Shown: positions 7,832-16,575, counted from the stretch's first letter. The stretch is 28,474 nucleotides of DNA from Gammaproteobacteria bacterium (GCA_030618475.1 JAUXDG010000006.1:1-28474), one strand, 5' to 3'. Notes: generated from the sequence alone by a model not told the origin. Made by a program: numbers and translations.

Positions 7832-10800
7832 ATGTTTGTCCTGCGAACTCTGCGCGTTGCCTGGTTGAGCGTTGCAATACTGCTGGTGGCGCTGGCTTTT
7901 GCGCTCAGCGCTGTGCGGCTGTTGTTACCCGGTATGTCGGAGTACAAGGCACAGATTGAATCTGTTGCCCGGAATTTTCTGCAGCGCCCTGTGCAGATTG
8001 GTTCGCTCGACGCGGCCTGGCATGGACTGTCGCCTGTGCTGAAGCTAAACCAGGTGGTCATTCAGGATCAGCAGTTCCCCAATGGCGAATTAACGATTGC
8101 TGAAGTGCAGGTGGCGCTGGATGTTTCCGGTTCGCTGATGCAGCGCAGGTGGCGCACTGCAGGGATCAGATTTATCGGTATCGGTTTAAGTCTGGAAACT
8201 GATCTGAAGAACCGCAGGAAGGTGGATTGGGAGCTTGAGCCATTCAACTGGCTGTTGCAGCAGGAGAGTATTGCGCTCGAAGAGGTGACGATCGACTGGA
8301 CAGATGCGGGACTGTTTGAACAGCCCGTCCAGTTGACAGGGCTTTCTTTGAAGCTGGTGAATGAGGGTAGACGCCACCAGTTTTTACTGCAGACAGACTT
8401 GCCTGCATCGTTAGGCGAGAGGCTGAAAATCGCTGCGGATCTTAATGGGCAGGGAACAGATTATCAGGATTGGCAGGGCAGGGTTTACCTGGAAACCAGG
8501 AGTCTGGCGCTGGATACTGTTGAACACGTTTTATCCGAAGCGTCGTTTAGCGCCAGCGGCAGGATGGATCTCGAGCTTTGGGCGGGCATTCGCGACTCGC
8601 AGCTGGATTGGGGAAGTGGCTCATTCCTCATACATGATGCATTGTTTAAAAATACGACAGCGGACGCACAGAGCATCGGGGCTGATCTGTTGTCCAGCGC
8701 TTTTTCCCTGCAGTCCACCCCTACCGGTTGGGATGCCGGGTTGAGGGAATTCGAGCTGCATCGGGACAACAGGATAGTCTGGCCGTCGTCAGAAGTTAAC
8801 CTGCATATTGACACCGGTACTGAACTCAGGATTCGGGGCAATGCCTCGATGCTGGATCTGGATGAATTGCACTCGCTTACGCCTTTGTTGCCATGGGTTG
8901 ATGCAGACGCGCTGTTAATGCTCGACCGACTGGAGCCTGAAGGTCTGTTGCGCGAAGCAGAATTTGAGTTCAATCACACCGAGGGTGCGGCACCGCGATT
9001 TTCGGCTCGGGCGAAGATAGAGGAGCTGCAATTTGCGGCCAATGCCGGCCAGCCTGGTGTCAGCGGCTTGTCCGGCTGGCTTGAAGGCAATCTTCAGTCG
9101 GGTTACCTGCACCTCGATTCTGCCCACGCCTCTCTGCGCCTGCCAACCGTGTTTCCTGCGGCGCTTGATCTCACGCATCTGGCAGGGGTCGTGCACTGGC
9201 AGCGCTATGCGGACCTTTTCCGCATAGAAAGTCGGCACTTGAGAGTGGAAAGCGGTGAGCTGGGCTTGCTGGCGCGCTGGCAGCTGGACTGGTCATACGA
9301 TATGCCGTCACCCTGGCTCGATATGCAGCTTGCCGTCGATGATTTCCCGCTGACCCAGGTACGGAATCGCTTGCCGGAAAAAGTAATGCCAGCCAAAGCG
9401 GCGGCCTGGTTAAAACAGGCTTTTGCTGCCGGCACCGCCACCAACATACGGCTGCTGTTGCAGGGCAGAGTGGACCAGATGCCATTTGACCATGGCGAAG
9501 GGAAATTTGAGACACGTTTTGATTTTGAGGATGCTGTACTGAATTACCATCCTGACTGGGGGCGGCTCGATGAAATGGACGGGTCTGCGCTGTTTGTGGG
9601 CCGCAGCATGCAGATTACCGGCACCTCTGGGCGGATACAGGATTCACCCGTCAAGCGGGTGGTTGCAGTTATCAAGAACCTCAAGAAACCATGGCTGCAG
9701 ATCGAGGGCACTGTGGGCGGCACCCTGCCAGGTATGCTTGAGTACACCAGCAACAGCCCGTTGGGCAGGAAATTTGGTGGTTTTATCGAACGGCTGGATA
9801 GCGGGGGTGACGCACGCCTGCAACTGGAGTTGCACATACCACTGGTTCGCAGCCTCGGCAAGGTCAGGGTTAACGGGGTCGTGGCGCTGGAGCATAATGA
9901 CCTGATATTGAAGGGAGAAGATATTCGATTTAACGATATTCAGGGAATACTGCGTTTCACTCAGAAAGGCCTGAGTGCCGACAAGCTGCAGGCGAGGTTG
10001 CTGGATCGGCCTGTGCTGGTATCGGTCTCCCAACAGGGCGCAGACGCTCGTACCAAGACGGTGGTGGATATCCGGGGAAAGCTGGGGGTTATCGAACTGT
10101 TACCGGAAATAGCGATGCTGGCGCCCCATATCGAGGGTATGACAGAGTGGCAGGCTTTGTTGGAAATTCAAAATCAGCCGCAACCCGGTCAACCCGCGCT
10201 TGAGTTGCAGTTACGTTCGGATCTCAAGGGTGTGGCAATTGATCTTCCGCATCCGTTCACGAAGCAGGCGGCCGAGTCACGGGAATTTCGGCTGATCGGT
10301 GTTCCCGGCCAGGAAAGCCGGTATCCGCTAAAGATCAGTTACGGTAAACACATTAATGCAGCGGTACTTCTGGCGGCCAATAAACGGGGGGTTTATAAAG
10401 CCAATGTTCGTTTTGGTGGCGGGATTGCACAATTGCCGGACGGTCGAGAGATACATCTATCCGGTCGCCTCGACGAACTGGATCTGGGTCGCTGGGTTTC
10501 GTTGTTCAGTGCCAACCCGGGTGGTGATAACAAAGCACCGGCATTGACGGTCGATCTGGCGGTTGAAAAATTCCTGCTGGCCGGAATGCAGGTAGAAGAC
10601 ATCAGTGCTGAAAGCAGGATGCCGGATCCCTGGCATTTTCAGCTGCGAGGAGAGGGGGCCAGTGGGTGGGTTCGATGGATTTTTGCAGATCGGGCCAAGC
10701 CCGCCAGGCTTATGGCCAATCTGCAACGGCTGGTGTTGATGAGCCAGGAGGCGAGTCAGGATTCTGAAAGTTCTGCGCTTGTACAGCCCAATACATTGCC

Positions 10801-11644
10801 GGAGATGGATATCAGTATTGACGCCTTGAATTGGAGTCAGCGGGAACTGGGAAGTATCAAACTGGCCGGCAAACGCTCTCGATACGGTATCAGTTTTGAA
10901 ACCCTGGACATGCATTCCAGGGCCATTGGCTTTAAGGGGCAGGGCGCATGGCTGAATATCGATGGACAGCAAAGTACCCGGTTTAACGCCGCCATTGACG
11001 GTGGAGAGCTGGGTGAACTCACTGACTTACTGGGTACCGTCAGTGTCATCAAGGGCGGTAAGCTGAGTGGTGATATTGTGGCAAACTGGCTTGGTTCACC
11101 CGCTGACTTCAGCCTGGCAACAGTCGAGGCCGAATTTAATCTCAGGGCCGAAGATGGCAGGCTGCTCAGTGTCGACAAAGGCGGTGCCGGCAAATTGCTC
11201 AGTCTGTTCAGTCTTAATTCCCTGCAGCGGCGTTTAACGCTCGACTTCACAGATGTGTACAAGGAAGGCTTCAGCTTCGACAAAATGCAAGGACGCTTTG
11301 TGATCACCGAGGGTAATGCATTTACCAATGACTTCACCATCAAGGGGACGTCCGCGACCATCGAGGTTGACGGCCGAACCGGCCTGGTTGCACAGGATTA
11401 TGACCAACGGGTCACAGTCACACCACAGGTCAGCTCAACCTTGCCGATTGCGGGGGTGATTGCAGGTGGGCCGGTGGTAGGCGCCGCCGTGTTCCTGGCC
11501 GACAAGCTGGTCGGAGACAAATTCAATCGCATTACCCGGGTCCGTTATCAGGTGAGTGGAAGCTGGGATAAGCCGGTGTACAAGAGGCTGGTGCATAAGA
11601 GCAGGGATGGCAATGATGTCGGGATAGAAGCGGATGAGCCCTAG
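7832..11644 (+). CDS. yhdP: YhdP-family large AsmA/TamB-like envelope protein
   Basis: A 1270-residue protein anchored by one N-terminal membrane segment (about residues 12-34), with the rest expected in the periplasm. YhdP, TamB and YdbH are AsmA-like bridge proteins linked to phospholipid transport to the outer membrane. The length, the start (FVLRTLRVAWLSVA), the long run of beta-rich repeats, the C-terminal AsmA-like region (FNLRAEDGRLLSVDKGGAGK near 1093-1112) and the ending (YQVSGSWDKPVYKRL) all fit YhdP. The gene context maf-rng-yhdP-nitrilase agrees. A weak AGGTAG site at 7818-7823 precedes ATG 7832. The 68 bases upstream hold no clear promoter. Confidence 0.93.
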   Translation: MFVLRTLRVAWLSVAILLVALAFALSAVRLLLPGMSEYKAQIESVARNFLQRPVQIGSLDAAWHGLSPVLKLNQVVIQDQQFPNGELTIAEVQVALDVSGSLMQRRWRTAGIRFIGIGLSLETDLKNRRKVDWELEPFNWLLQQESIALEEVTIDWTDAGLFEQPVQLTGLSLKLVNEGRRHQFLLQTDLPASLGERLKIAADLNGQGTDYQDWQGRVYLETRSLALDTVEHVLSEASFSASGRMDLELWAGIRDSQLDWGSGSFLIHDALFKNTTADAQSIGADLLSSAFSLQSTPTGWDAGLREFELHRDNRIVWPSSEVNLHIDTGTELRIRGNASMLDLDELHSLTPLLPWVDADALLMLDRLEPEGLLREAEFEFNHTEGAAPRFSARAKIEELQFAANAGQPGVSGLSGWLEGNLQSGYLHLDSAHASLRLPTVFPAALDLTHLAGVVHWQRYADLFRIESRHLRVESGELGLLARWQLDWSYDMPSPWLDMQLAVDDFPLTQVRNRLPEKVMPAKAAAWLKQAFAAGTATNIRLLLQGRVDQMPFDHGEGKFETRFDFEDAVLNYHPDWGRLDEMDGSALFVGRSMQITGTSGRIQDSPVKRVVAVIKNLKKPWLQIEGTVGGTLPGMLEYTSNSPLGRKFGGFIERLDSGGDARLQLELHIPLVRSLGKVRVNGVVALEHNDLILKGEDIRFNDIQGILRFTQKGLSADKLQARLLDRPVLVSVSQQGADARTKTVVDIRGKLGVIELLPEIAMLAPHIEGMTEWQALLEIQNQPQPGQPALELQLRSDLKGVAIDLPHPFTKQAAESREFRLIGVPGQESRYPLKISYGKHINAAVLLAANKRGVYKANVRFGGGIAQLPDGREIHLSGRLDELDLGRWVSLFSANPGGDNKAPALTVDLAVEKFLLAGMQVEDISAESRMPDPWHFQLRGEGASGWVRWIFADRAKPARLMANLQRLVLMSQEASQDSESSALVQPNTLPEMDISIDALNWSQRELGSIKLAGKRSRYGISFETLDMHSRAIGFKGQGAWLNIDGQQSTRFNAAIDGGELGELTDLLGTVSVIKGGKLSGDIVANWLGSPADFSLATVEAEFNLRAEDGRLLSVDKGGAGKLLSLFSLNSLQRRLTLDFTDVYKEGFSFDKMQGRFVITEGNAFTNDFTIKGTSATIEVDGRTGLVAQDYDQRVTVTPQVSSTLPIAGVIAGGPVVGAAVFLADKLVGDKFNRITRVRYQVSGSWDKPVYKRLVHKSRDGNDVGIEADEP

Positions 11645-11676
11645 TGTACCCCGTCACTACTATTGACAGGGTACAC
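11644..11676. repeat. 8-bp perfect inverted repeat after yhdP
   Basis: GTGTACCC at 11644-11651 is repeated as its exact reverse complement, GGGTACAC, at 11669-11676, with a 17-base loop. It starts on the last base of the yhdP stop codon. There is no T-run after it, so it is not a standard intrinsic terminator. It could be an operator, an RNA hairpin between operon genes, or chance. A TTGACA hexamer (11663-11668) lies in the loop, but no convincing -10 box follows at the right distance. Confidence 0.4.
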
Positions 11677-11715
11677 CCGGCAGGTATTCGGCGAGCTCTG
11701 TGCTATGCTCTGGCT

Positions 11716-12045
11716 ATGAAAGCACTGGCCTTTTTGTCGTTGTTGCTGATTTCTCCGCGCATGCTCGCTGAAACCGCGCAGTGGGTATTAAGTGCAGACG
11801 CATGGGCAAGACCGAGGGATGGGCAATCGGTTGCCCGGATGTCTCCCTTGCCTGAGGTGATGTCCAGCTGGTCGGAGAACGACGGGCGACGCCTGCTCAT
11901 CCGCTATCCGGGAGGGGAGGAAGGTTTGTTGTGGGCACATGAACTGCGTTCCTGGCTGGTTGCACTGGGTGTGCCACTGGACGACCAGGAACTGGTGGCG
12001 GGCAGTCATCAGGCCGATCGCATTGAACTGGAACTGACGAGGTAA
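11716..12045 (+). CDS. Small secreted protein of unknown function
   Basis: I do not recognise this family. ATG 11716 gives 109 residues beginning with a clear signal peptide (MKALAFLSLLLISPRMLA, probable cut before ETAQ), so the mature protein of about 91 residues should be periplasmic. A GTG at 11644 would extend the frame upstream but puts a non-signal-like segment before the signal peptide and overlaps the yhdP stop and an inverted repeat, so I reject it. No cysteine remains after the signal and no enzyme motif is seen. The C-terminal half has an LRYPGGEEG-like loop followed by a helix (WAHELRSWLVALGV). It sits between yhdP and the nitrilase, suggesting an envelope role, but that is inference. 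Confidence 0.7.
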   Translation: MKALAFLSLLLISPRMLAETAQWVLSADAWARPRDGQSVARMSPLPEVMSSWSENDGRRLLIRYPGGEEGLLWAHELRSWLVALGVPLDDQELVAGSHQADRIELELTR

Positions 12046-12051
12046 GAATAA

Positions 12052-12876
12052 GTGACAACGGTAGCCTGTATACAAATGGCATCCGGGCCCAACGTCGGAG
12101 CGAATCTGCTGGAAGCGGAACGCCTGATCGGGATGGCGGTAGACAAGGGTGCCAAACTCATTGTGTTACCGGAAAATTTTGCCATCATGGGCAAGGAAGA
12201 AAGCGACAAGGTGGCGGTGCGCGAATCCGATGACGGCGGCCCCATTCAGGATTTTCTTTCCCAGCAAGCCGTGAAGCAGGGGATCTGGCTGGTGGGTGGC
12301 ACGGTACCCATGGTTGCAAAGGCAGATAACAAGATCCGCGCAGCCTGCCTGTTGTATGACGATCAGGGAAAACAGGCAGCGCGCTATGACAAGATTCACC
12401 TGTTTGACGTCTCGCTTGTGGATAGTGACGAACGCTACGCCGAATCAGAGGCCATCGAGTCAGGGGACCAGGCCGTCGTCGTGGAGACGCCGTTTGGCAA
12501 ACTGGGGCTGGCGGTTTGTTACGATCTGCGCTTCCCCGAGTTATTTCGCACCATGTTGGACCAGGGTATGGACATCATTGCAATGCCATCTGCATTTACC
12601 GCCATTACCGGCAAAGCGCACTGGAGTATCCTGGTGCGCGCCCGCGCGATTGAAAACCTGTGCTATGTCCTGGCAGCCGGCCAGGGTGGTTATCACGTCA
12701 ACGGGCGTGAAACCTATGGCCACAGCATGATCGTCGACCCCTGGGGACAGGTCATGAACGAACTGGCCAATGGTTCCGGGCTGGTATGTGCTGATATAGA
12801 CATGGAGCGGCTGAAGAATATTCGCCGTACGTTTCCGGTTCTGGAACACCGCAATATCGTCTGCCGGGTCTTCTGA
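12052..12876 (+). CDS. Nitrilase-superfamily amidase (Nit1/YbeM-like)
   Basis: Carbon-nitrogen hydrolase of 274 residues. The catalytic triad is visible: E41 in LPENF, K114 in YDKIHLFDV and C156 in AVCYDLRFPEL. Its sequence style matches the Nit1 branch, whose known activity is hydrolysis of deaminated glutathione, a metabolite-repair reaction; the substrate here is not proven. Translation starts at GTG 12052, supported by GAGGTAAG (12038-12045), which overlaps the previous gene's stop. In Pseudomonas and relatives the same gene lies between yhdP and tldD; here tldD does not follow and the operon ends. Confidence 0.92.
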   Translation: MTTVACIQMASGPNVGANLLEAERLIGMAVDKGAKLIVLPENFAIMGKEESDKVAVRESDDGGPIQDFLSQQAVKQGIWLVGGTVPMVAKADNKIRAACLLYDDQGKQAARYDKIHLFDVSLVDSDERYAESEAIESGDQAVVVETPFGKLGLAVCYDLRFPELFRTMLDQGMDIIAMPSAFTAITGKAHWSILVRARAIENLCYVLAAGQGGYHVNGRETYGHSMIVDPWGQVMNELANGSGLVCADIDMERLKNIRRTFPVLEHRNIVCRVF

Positions 12877-12909
12877 TACGACCGCGCTTTTCGCATCGCT
12901 TCAAGCACA

Positions 12910-12985
12910 TGCCCCAGGGCACCCTCTCTTGCTGCGCAATTCACCTTGTGCCCCAGGGCCCCTCTCTTGCTACGCAATTCACCTT
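12910..12985 (+). repeat. Tandem direct repeat, two copies of about 38 bases
   Basis: The segment 12910-12947 is repeated almost exactly at 12949-12985, at a period of 39 bases. Both copies start TGCCCCAGGGC and end CGCAATTCACCTT; they differ by one short indel/substitution near the middle of the first half and one G/A change. The second copy runs into the left arm of the MITE-like repeat at 12978. It is non-coding and lies just after the nitrilase stop. It looks like a local duplication next to a mobile repeat. Confidence 0.85.
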
Positions 12986-13137
12986 GAAGGGTACGAAGGT
13001 CACCAAGGGACAACATATTAACTGGTATCCGCAAAAAATTTTATACGGTATATGTTGTTACCGGAGAGTATGGCGGATACACACGGAAATCTCTTTTCTT
13101 TGAAAGCCTTTGTGACCTTCGTGCCCTTTGTGGTGAA
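12978..13137. mobile_element. MITE-like element with 31-base terminal inverted repeats
   Basis: The left arm (12978-13008) and the reverse complement of the right arm (13107-13137) match at 26 of 31 positions, around a core GGGnACGAAGGTCAC. Inside are more paired segments: ACAACATAT/ATATGTTGT (13010-13018 and 13050-13058), GTATCCGC/GCGGATAC (13025-13032 and 13073-13080) and a TATAC-G-GTATA palindrome (13042-13052). No transposase frame is present. The arms resemble repeats that I know to be scattered in intergenic regions of many proteobacteria and that yield spurious frames reading HKGHEGHKG. It fills the gap between two convergent genes, where it could also act as a bidirectional transcription stop. 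Confidence 0.65.
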
Positions 13138-13157
13138 AAATCACAGCCGCGAGACTG

Positions 13158-14432
13158 TTAGACAAGGCCTTCGAACGGTTCCACACAGACAACGTCTCCG
13201 GGTTCAACGTCGCCCGATGCGGTCGGCAGGATGATGAAGCAATTGGCACTACTCATTGAACTCAGCATTCCGGAACCCTGCGCCCCGCTTCTCGATACCG
13301 AGAGACTGCCGTTATCTGCGACTTTCAGGACACCGCGCTGGAATTCCATGCGCCCCGGTCTTTTCCTGAGTCTGGACTGGCACGGGACGTTAAAGCGGGC
13401 CGGACGAACATCGCTCTGGCCCATCATGCGCCGCAGTGCAGGCTGGACGAATTCATAGAAGGTAACCATGACTGCAACCGGATTGCCCGGCAGCCCGAAG
13501 AAAAGCGCGTCGTTGACCGTGCCGAATGCCAACGGGCGTCCGGGTTTTATAGCCAGCTTCCAGAAATCCACTGTGCCGGTTTCGGCAAGTATTTCCCTGA
13601 CGAAATCGGCTTCGCCGACGGATACACCGCCGGTGGTGATAACCACGTCCGCCATGCTGGCGGCGTACTGAAAGGCTTCATTGAGAGCGTCCCGCTTGTC
13701 GGCTATCACACCCATGTCGAGCGATTCTACATTCAGGCGTGCCAGCATCCCGTGTAAGGTGTAACGGTTACTGTCATAGATCTCTCCTTCAGCCAGAGGC
13801 TCACCGATTGAGCGCAGCTCGTCTCCGGTCGAGAAAAAAGCTACCCGCAGTCTGCGTGCAAGCTTGATTTCAGCGATTCCCAGTGAGGCAAACAGGCCAA
13901 GTTCGGCGGGGGATATCTTTTTCCCTGCCGGTACGGCAATTTCACCGATGCCGAGATCCTCGCCGGCCCGGCGGACATTCTGTCCTGGCTGATGGCCGGG
14001 TCCGATATGGATCATGTTATCAACGCATTCGACCTGCTCCTGCATAATGACCGTATCCGTACCGTCAGGTATTTTGGCGCCGGTCATGATTCGTACACAC
14101 TGGTGTTCCTGTGCAGAGCCATGGTAAGGCCGTCCAGCCCAGGCTGTGCCGATTACCGTTAGCGGTGTGGTGGAGTCATCTGCTGGTAAATCGGATGAGC
14201 GGACGGCGTAGCCGTCCATGGCTGAATTGTTGTGTGCCGGTACATTAACAGTGGAATACACGTCTTCGGCAAGCGTTCTGTTGAGCGCACTGCGTACAGC
14301 GATTTTCTCGCATCCGCCAACAGGCCTGATAAGAGCTTCTATGCGATGTTCGGCTCGTTCAGCGCTGAGGGTGTCGGGGTCAAAGTCGTCCGCGCAACTG
14401 GCTTGCGTTTTTATCCTGTCGTTGGTGGTCAT
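13158..14432 (-). CDS. moeA: Molybdopterin molybdenumtransferase MoeA
   Basis: Inserts molybdate (or tungstate) into adenylated molybdopterin, the metal-loading step of cofactor synthesis. The 424-residue protein shows the MoeA landmarks: NNSAMDGYAV (68-77), the MoCF-binding domain with STGDEL (201-206) and TTGGVSVGEADF (267-278), and GLPGNPVAV (313-321). The C-terminal domain IV is complete. It is the last gene of the minus-strand operon; its ATG overlaps the stop of tupC::mobA by 4 bases. Association with a tungstate-type importer suggests it may handle W as well as Mo, which sequence alone cannot settle. Confidence 0.96.
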   Translation of the reverse strand: MTTNDRIKTQASCADDFDPDTLSAERAEHRIEALIRPVGGCEKIAVRSALNRTLAEDVYSTVNVPAHNNSAMDGYAVRSSDLPADDSTTPLTVIGTAWAGRPYHGSAQEHQCVRIMTGAKIPDGTDTVIMQEQVECVDNMIHIGPGHQPGQNVRRAGEDLGIGEIAVPAGKKISPAELGLFASLGIAEIKLARRLRVAFFSTGDELRSIGEPLAEGEIYDSNRYTLHGMLARLNVESLDMGVIADKRDALNEAFQYAASMADVVITTGGVSVGEADFVREILAETGTVDFWKLAIKPGRPLAFGTVNDALFFGLPGNPVAVMVTFYEFVQPALRRMMGQSDVRPARFNVPCQSRLRKRPGRMEFQRGVLKVADNGSLSVSRSGAQGSGMLSSMSSANCFIILPTASGDVEPGDVVCVEPFEGLV

Positions 14433-15877
14433 GTTTTGTGAACGTCCTTTTGATGTGTCATTTTCCGTTCCACGCTTTCCTTGTCATCCGGTGTATTGAT
14501 ATTGATAAAGGCGTCGGGCCAGTCGGAGAAGTCCGTTCTCGCCAGCCGGTGCTCGGCGTACCAGGTATCGATTTTGCGTCCGCCATCCTCGAGGTAAGTC
14601 ATCAGGCTGGGTAGCAGTTCTTTGCGCAACAGGGCGAATACAGGTTGCATGCGCGTGCTGTCGTGCGCGACACTGATATCCGCCTGTTTATCTTGCAGTT
14701 CATGAAACAGTCTCTCGGCGAGTACTGGAGGGATGAAAGGAGAGTCGCAGGGCACGGTGAGAAGATAATCGGTGTTGGTGGCCTGCATTCCGCTGGCCAT
14801 GCCCACCAGTGGGCCGAAAAACTCACCCATCAGGTCCTCGATCACCGGATAAGCGTAGCGACGGTACTGATCGAGATTGCGATTGGCATTAATCAGTATG
14901 CTGCCAACCTGCGGTGTCAGGGTGGTGATGATGTGTTCGACCATGGCTCGGCCATTTATTTCAATCAGCCCCTTGTCCTGTCCACTCATTCGCCGTGCAA
15001 GCCCTCCGGCAAGTATGACGGCGGTTATCTGCTGTTTCGGGATCCTAGTGTGTTCATTCATAGTTGTGTTTGATCGATTAACAGGGCTTTTGTTCGCTTG
15101 TCCGGCCTTGTCTGCAAGGGTTAAACCTGCTGATGGTTCGCGCGATCCATAAGTTTTATGTTGCTTCGATAGCCCGGATCTCTGCTCCATATTACGCTGG
15201 AACAGGAAGGGTTTCACGACAGTATATCTGCAGGGACCCGTTTTGCAGAGATGTCGGTGTTCGTCCCCTATCAGGGTGGAGATATGTGGTTCGTGACTGG
15301 TCACGATGGTGCTCACTCCCTCCGACTTGAGGCGCTGTATCAGGTGGATCGTCTGCTCCCTGGCATTGATATCCATACTGGCGAGTGGTTCGTCGAGCAG
15401 CAGCAGCCTCGGCGACAATACCCGCGCCCGCGTCAAGGCGACGCGCTGTTTTTCCCCTCCCGAGAGCTGGCGTGCATTTCTCGTGGCAAGTTTCGAGAGT
15501 TGCGCCCATTGCAGCGCCTGAGCTACCTTTTCATCCACCTGAACCCGGTTCAGGCCGCTACGGCGCAGTCCGTAGGCAATATTCTCTGCGACAGTTTTAT
15601 CGAACATATAGGGTTGCTGGTGCAGGTAGACAACGTCATGAAGTAATTTCTGCTGTGCGAGCTTCCAGGGCAGATGCTCACCGTCATACAGTATGTCCAC
15701 ATGATCCGGCTTATCCAGTCCTGCAAGAATCTTGAGCAGGGTGGTTTTTCCTGCACCGTTGCGACCGCTCAGGACGATGCAGGTGTTTTCGGGGATGCTG
15801 AACTCATCGATGTCGAACAGGCGTTCTCCACCATGTATGGACTTGCGCAGGTGCTTGAACTGCAGAAAGACACTCAC
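14429..15877 (-). CDS. Fusion: tungstate-type ABC ATPase (TupC-like) plus MobA guanylyltransferase
   Basis: One 482-residue frame carries two complete enzymes. Residues 1 to about 220 are an ABC ATPase: Walker A GRNGAGKTT (38-46), Q-loop HQQ (86-88), signature LSGGEKQR (138-145), Walker B LLLLDEP (158-164) and switch histidine H195. Residues 283-470 are MobA, which adds GMP to the pterin cofactor: LAGGLARRMSGQDKG (289-303), VPCDSPF (375-381) and NINTPDD (459-465). The linker, about 221-282, is polar and without a domain, and its DNA is visibly more A/T-rich, as if an old spacer lost its stop. ATG for M273 (15061-15059) sits just before MobA but has no clear ribosome site; a separate MobA from it is possible. 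Start overlaps the tupB stop, and the stop overlaps the moeA start, each by 4 bases. Confidence 0.88.
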   Translation of the reverse strand: MSVFLQFKHLRKSIHGGERLFDIDEFSIPENTCIVLSGRNGAGKTTLLKILAGLDKPDHVDILYDGEHLPWKLAQQKLLHDVVYLHQQPYMFDKTVAENIAYGLRRSGLNRVQVDEKVAQALQWAQLSKLATRNARQLSGGEKQRVALTRARVLSPRLLLLDEPLASMDINAREQTIHLIQRLKSEGVSTIVTSHEPHISTLIGDEHRHLCKTGPCRYTVVKPFLFQRNMEQRSGLSKQHKTYGSREPSAGLTLADKAGQANKSPVNRSNTTMNEHTRIPKQQITAVILAGGLARRMSGQDKGLIEINGRAMVEHIITTLTPQVGSILINANRNLDQYRRYAYPVIEDLMGEFFGPLVGMASGMQATNTDYLLTVPCDSPFIPPVLAERLFHELQDKQADISVAHDSTRMQPVFALLRKELLPSLMTYLEDGGRKIDTWYAEHRLARTDFSDWPDAFININTPDDKESVERKMTHQKDVHKT

Positions 15878-16575
15878 CTTACGGTGCCGTCCCTGGCCTG
15901 CATGAAGGTCAGAGCAAAATTCAACAACAGCGCTGACAGCAACAATATGATGCCCAGGGCAATACCCTGTGCGAACTCTCCCTTGCTGGTTTCCAGGGCA
16001 ATGGCGGTGGTGATGTTGCGGGTGTAATTCAATATGTTACCGCCTATCATCATGGAGCTGCCAACTTCTGCAATAATCCGGCCGAATGCCGCGGTGACCG
16101 CGGCAATTAATCCATAACGAACCTCATACATCAGTGTCAGCATGGCCTGCCAGGGTTTGGCGCCGAGGGTCACGGCAGTCTCCCAGGCACGTTGATCCGC
16201 AGCCTGGAGGGTGGCGTGACTGAACGCCACCAGCAATGGAAAACACAGAACAATCTGACCGATAACCATGCCGGTCTGGGTGAACAGGAGCTTAAGGTCG
16301 CCGAAAGGGCCGCTTCTTGACAGCAGCATGTAAATGGTCAGTCCGACCACTACGGCGGGAAGGGCCAGCAAGGTATTGAACGTGGATATCAACACGCGTC
16401 GCCCCGGAAATCGTGCATGTGCGAGCAAGAAGGCAAGCAGCAAGGCGACCGGTGTCGCAATCAGTACAGCGCGCAGCGATACGCTGAAAGAGATACTCAC
16501 GATGCTCCAGAGTGCGGGATCACCGGTAAACAGCAGTACCAGTGCCTGTCGACTGGTTTCAAGCAATTGAGTCAT
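15874..16575 (-). CDS. tupB: ABC transporter permease, tungstate type (TupB)
   Basis: Inner-membrane channel subunit for oxyanion import. The 233-residue protein has five probable membrane segments at about 26-50, 60-85, 102-122, 153-180 and 202-226, and the permease coupling loop WETAVTLGAKPWQAMLTL (131-148) that contacts the ATPase. The signature IIAEVGSSMMIGGNI (167-181) is typical of the TupB/WtpB-like branch of molybdate/tungstate permeases. Its start overlaps the tupA stop and its stop overlaps the tupC::mobA start, each by 4 bases, so subunit ratios are probably set by coupled translation. Tungstate specificity is inferred mainly from the partner TupA. Confidence 0.92.
   Translation of the reverse strand: MTQLLETSRQALVLLFTGDPALWSIVSISFSVSLRAVLIATPVALLLAFLLAHARFPGRRVLISTFNTLLALPAVVVGLTIYMLLSRSGPFGDLKLLFTQTGMVIGQIVLCFPLLVAFSHATLQAADQRAWETAVTLGAKPWQAMLTLMYEVRYGLIAAVTAAFGRIIAEVGSSMMIGGNILNYTRNITTAIALETSKGEFAQGIALGIILLLSALLLNFALTFMQARDGTVR

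Noticed and set aside
11644..11715. GTG 11644 as start of the small secreted protein
   Set aside because: It would bury the signal peptide 24 residues inside the protein and overlaps the yhdP stop and an inverted repeat.
12910..12985. CRISPR-like repeat
   Set aside because: Only two adjacent copies with no spacer between them and no cas genes.
12909..13249. Short frames reading HKGHEGHKG or FVTFVPFVV in the nitrilase-moeA gap
   Set aside because: They are translations of the inverted-repeat arms and have no ribosome sites; a repeat element explains them.
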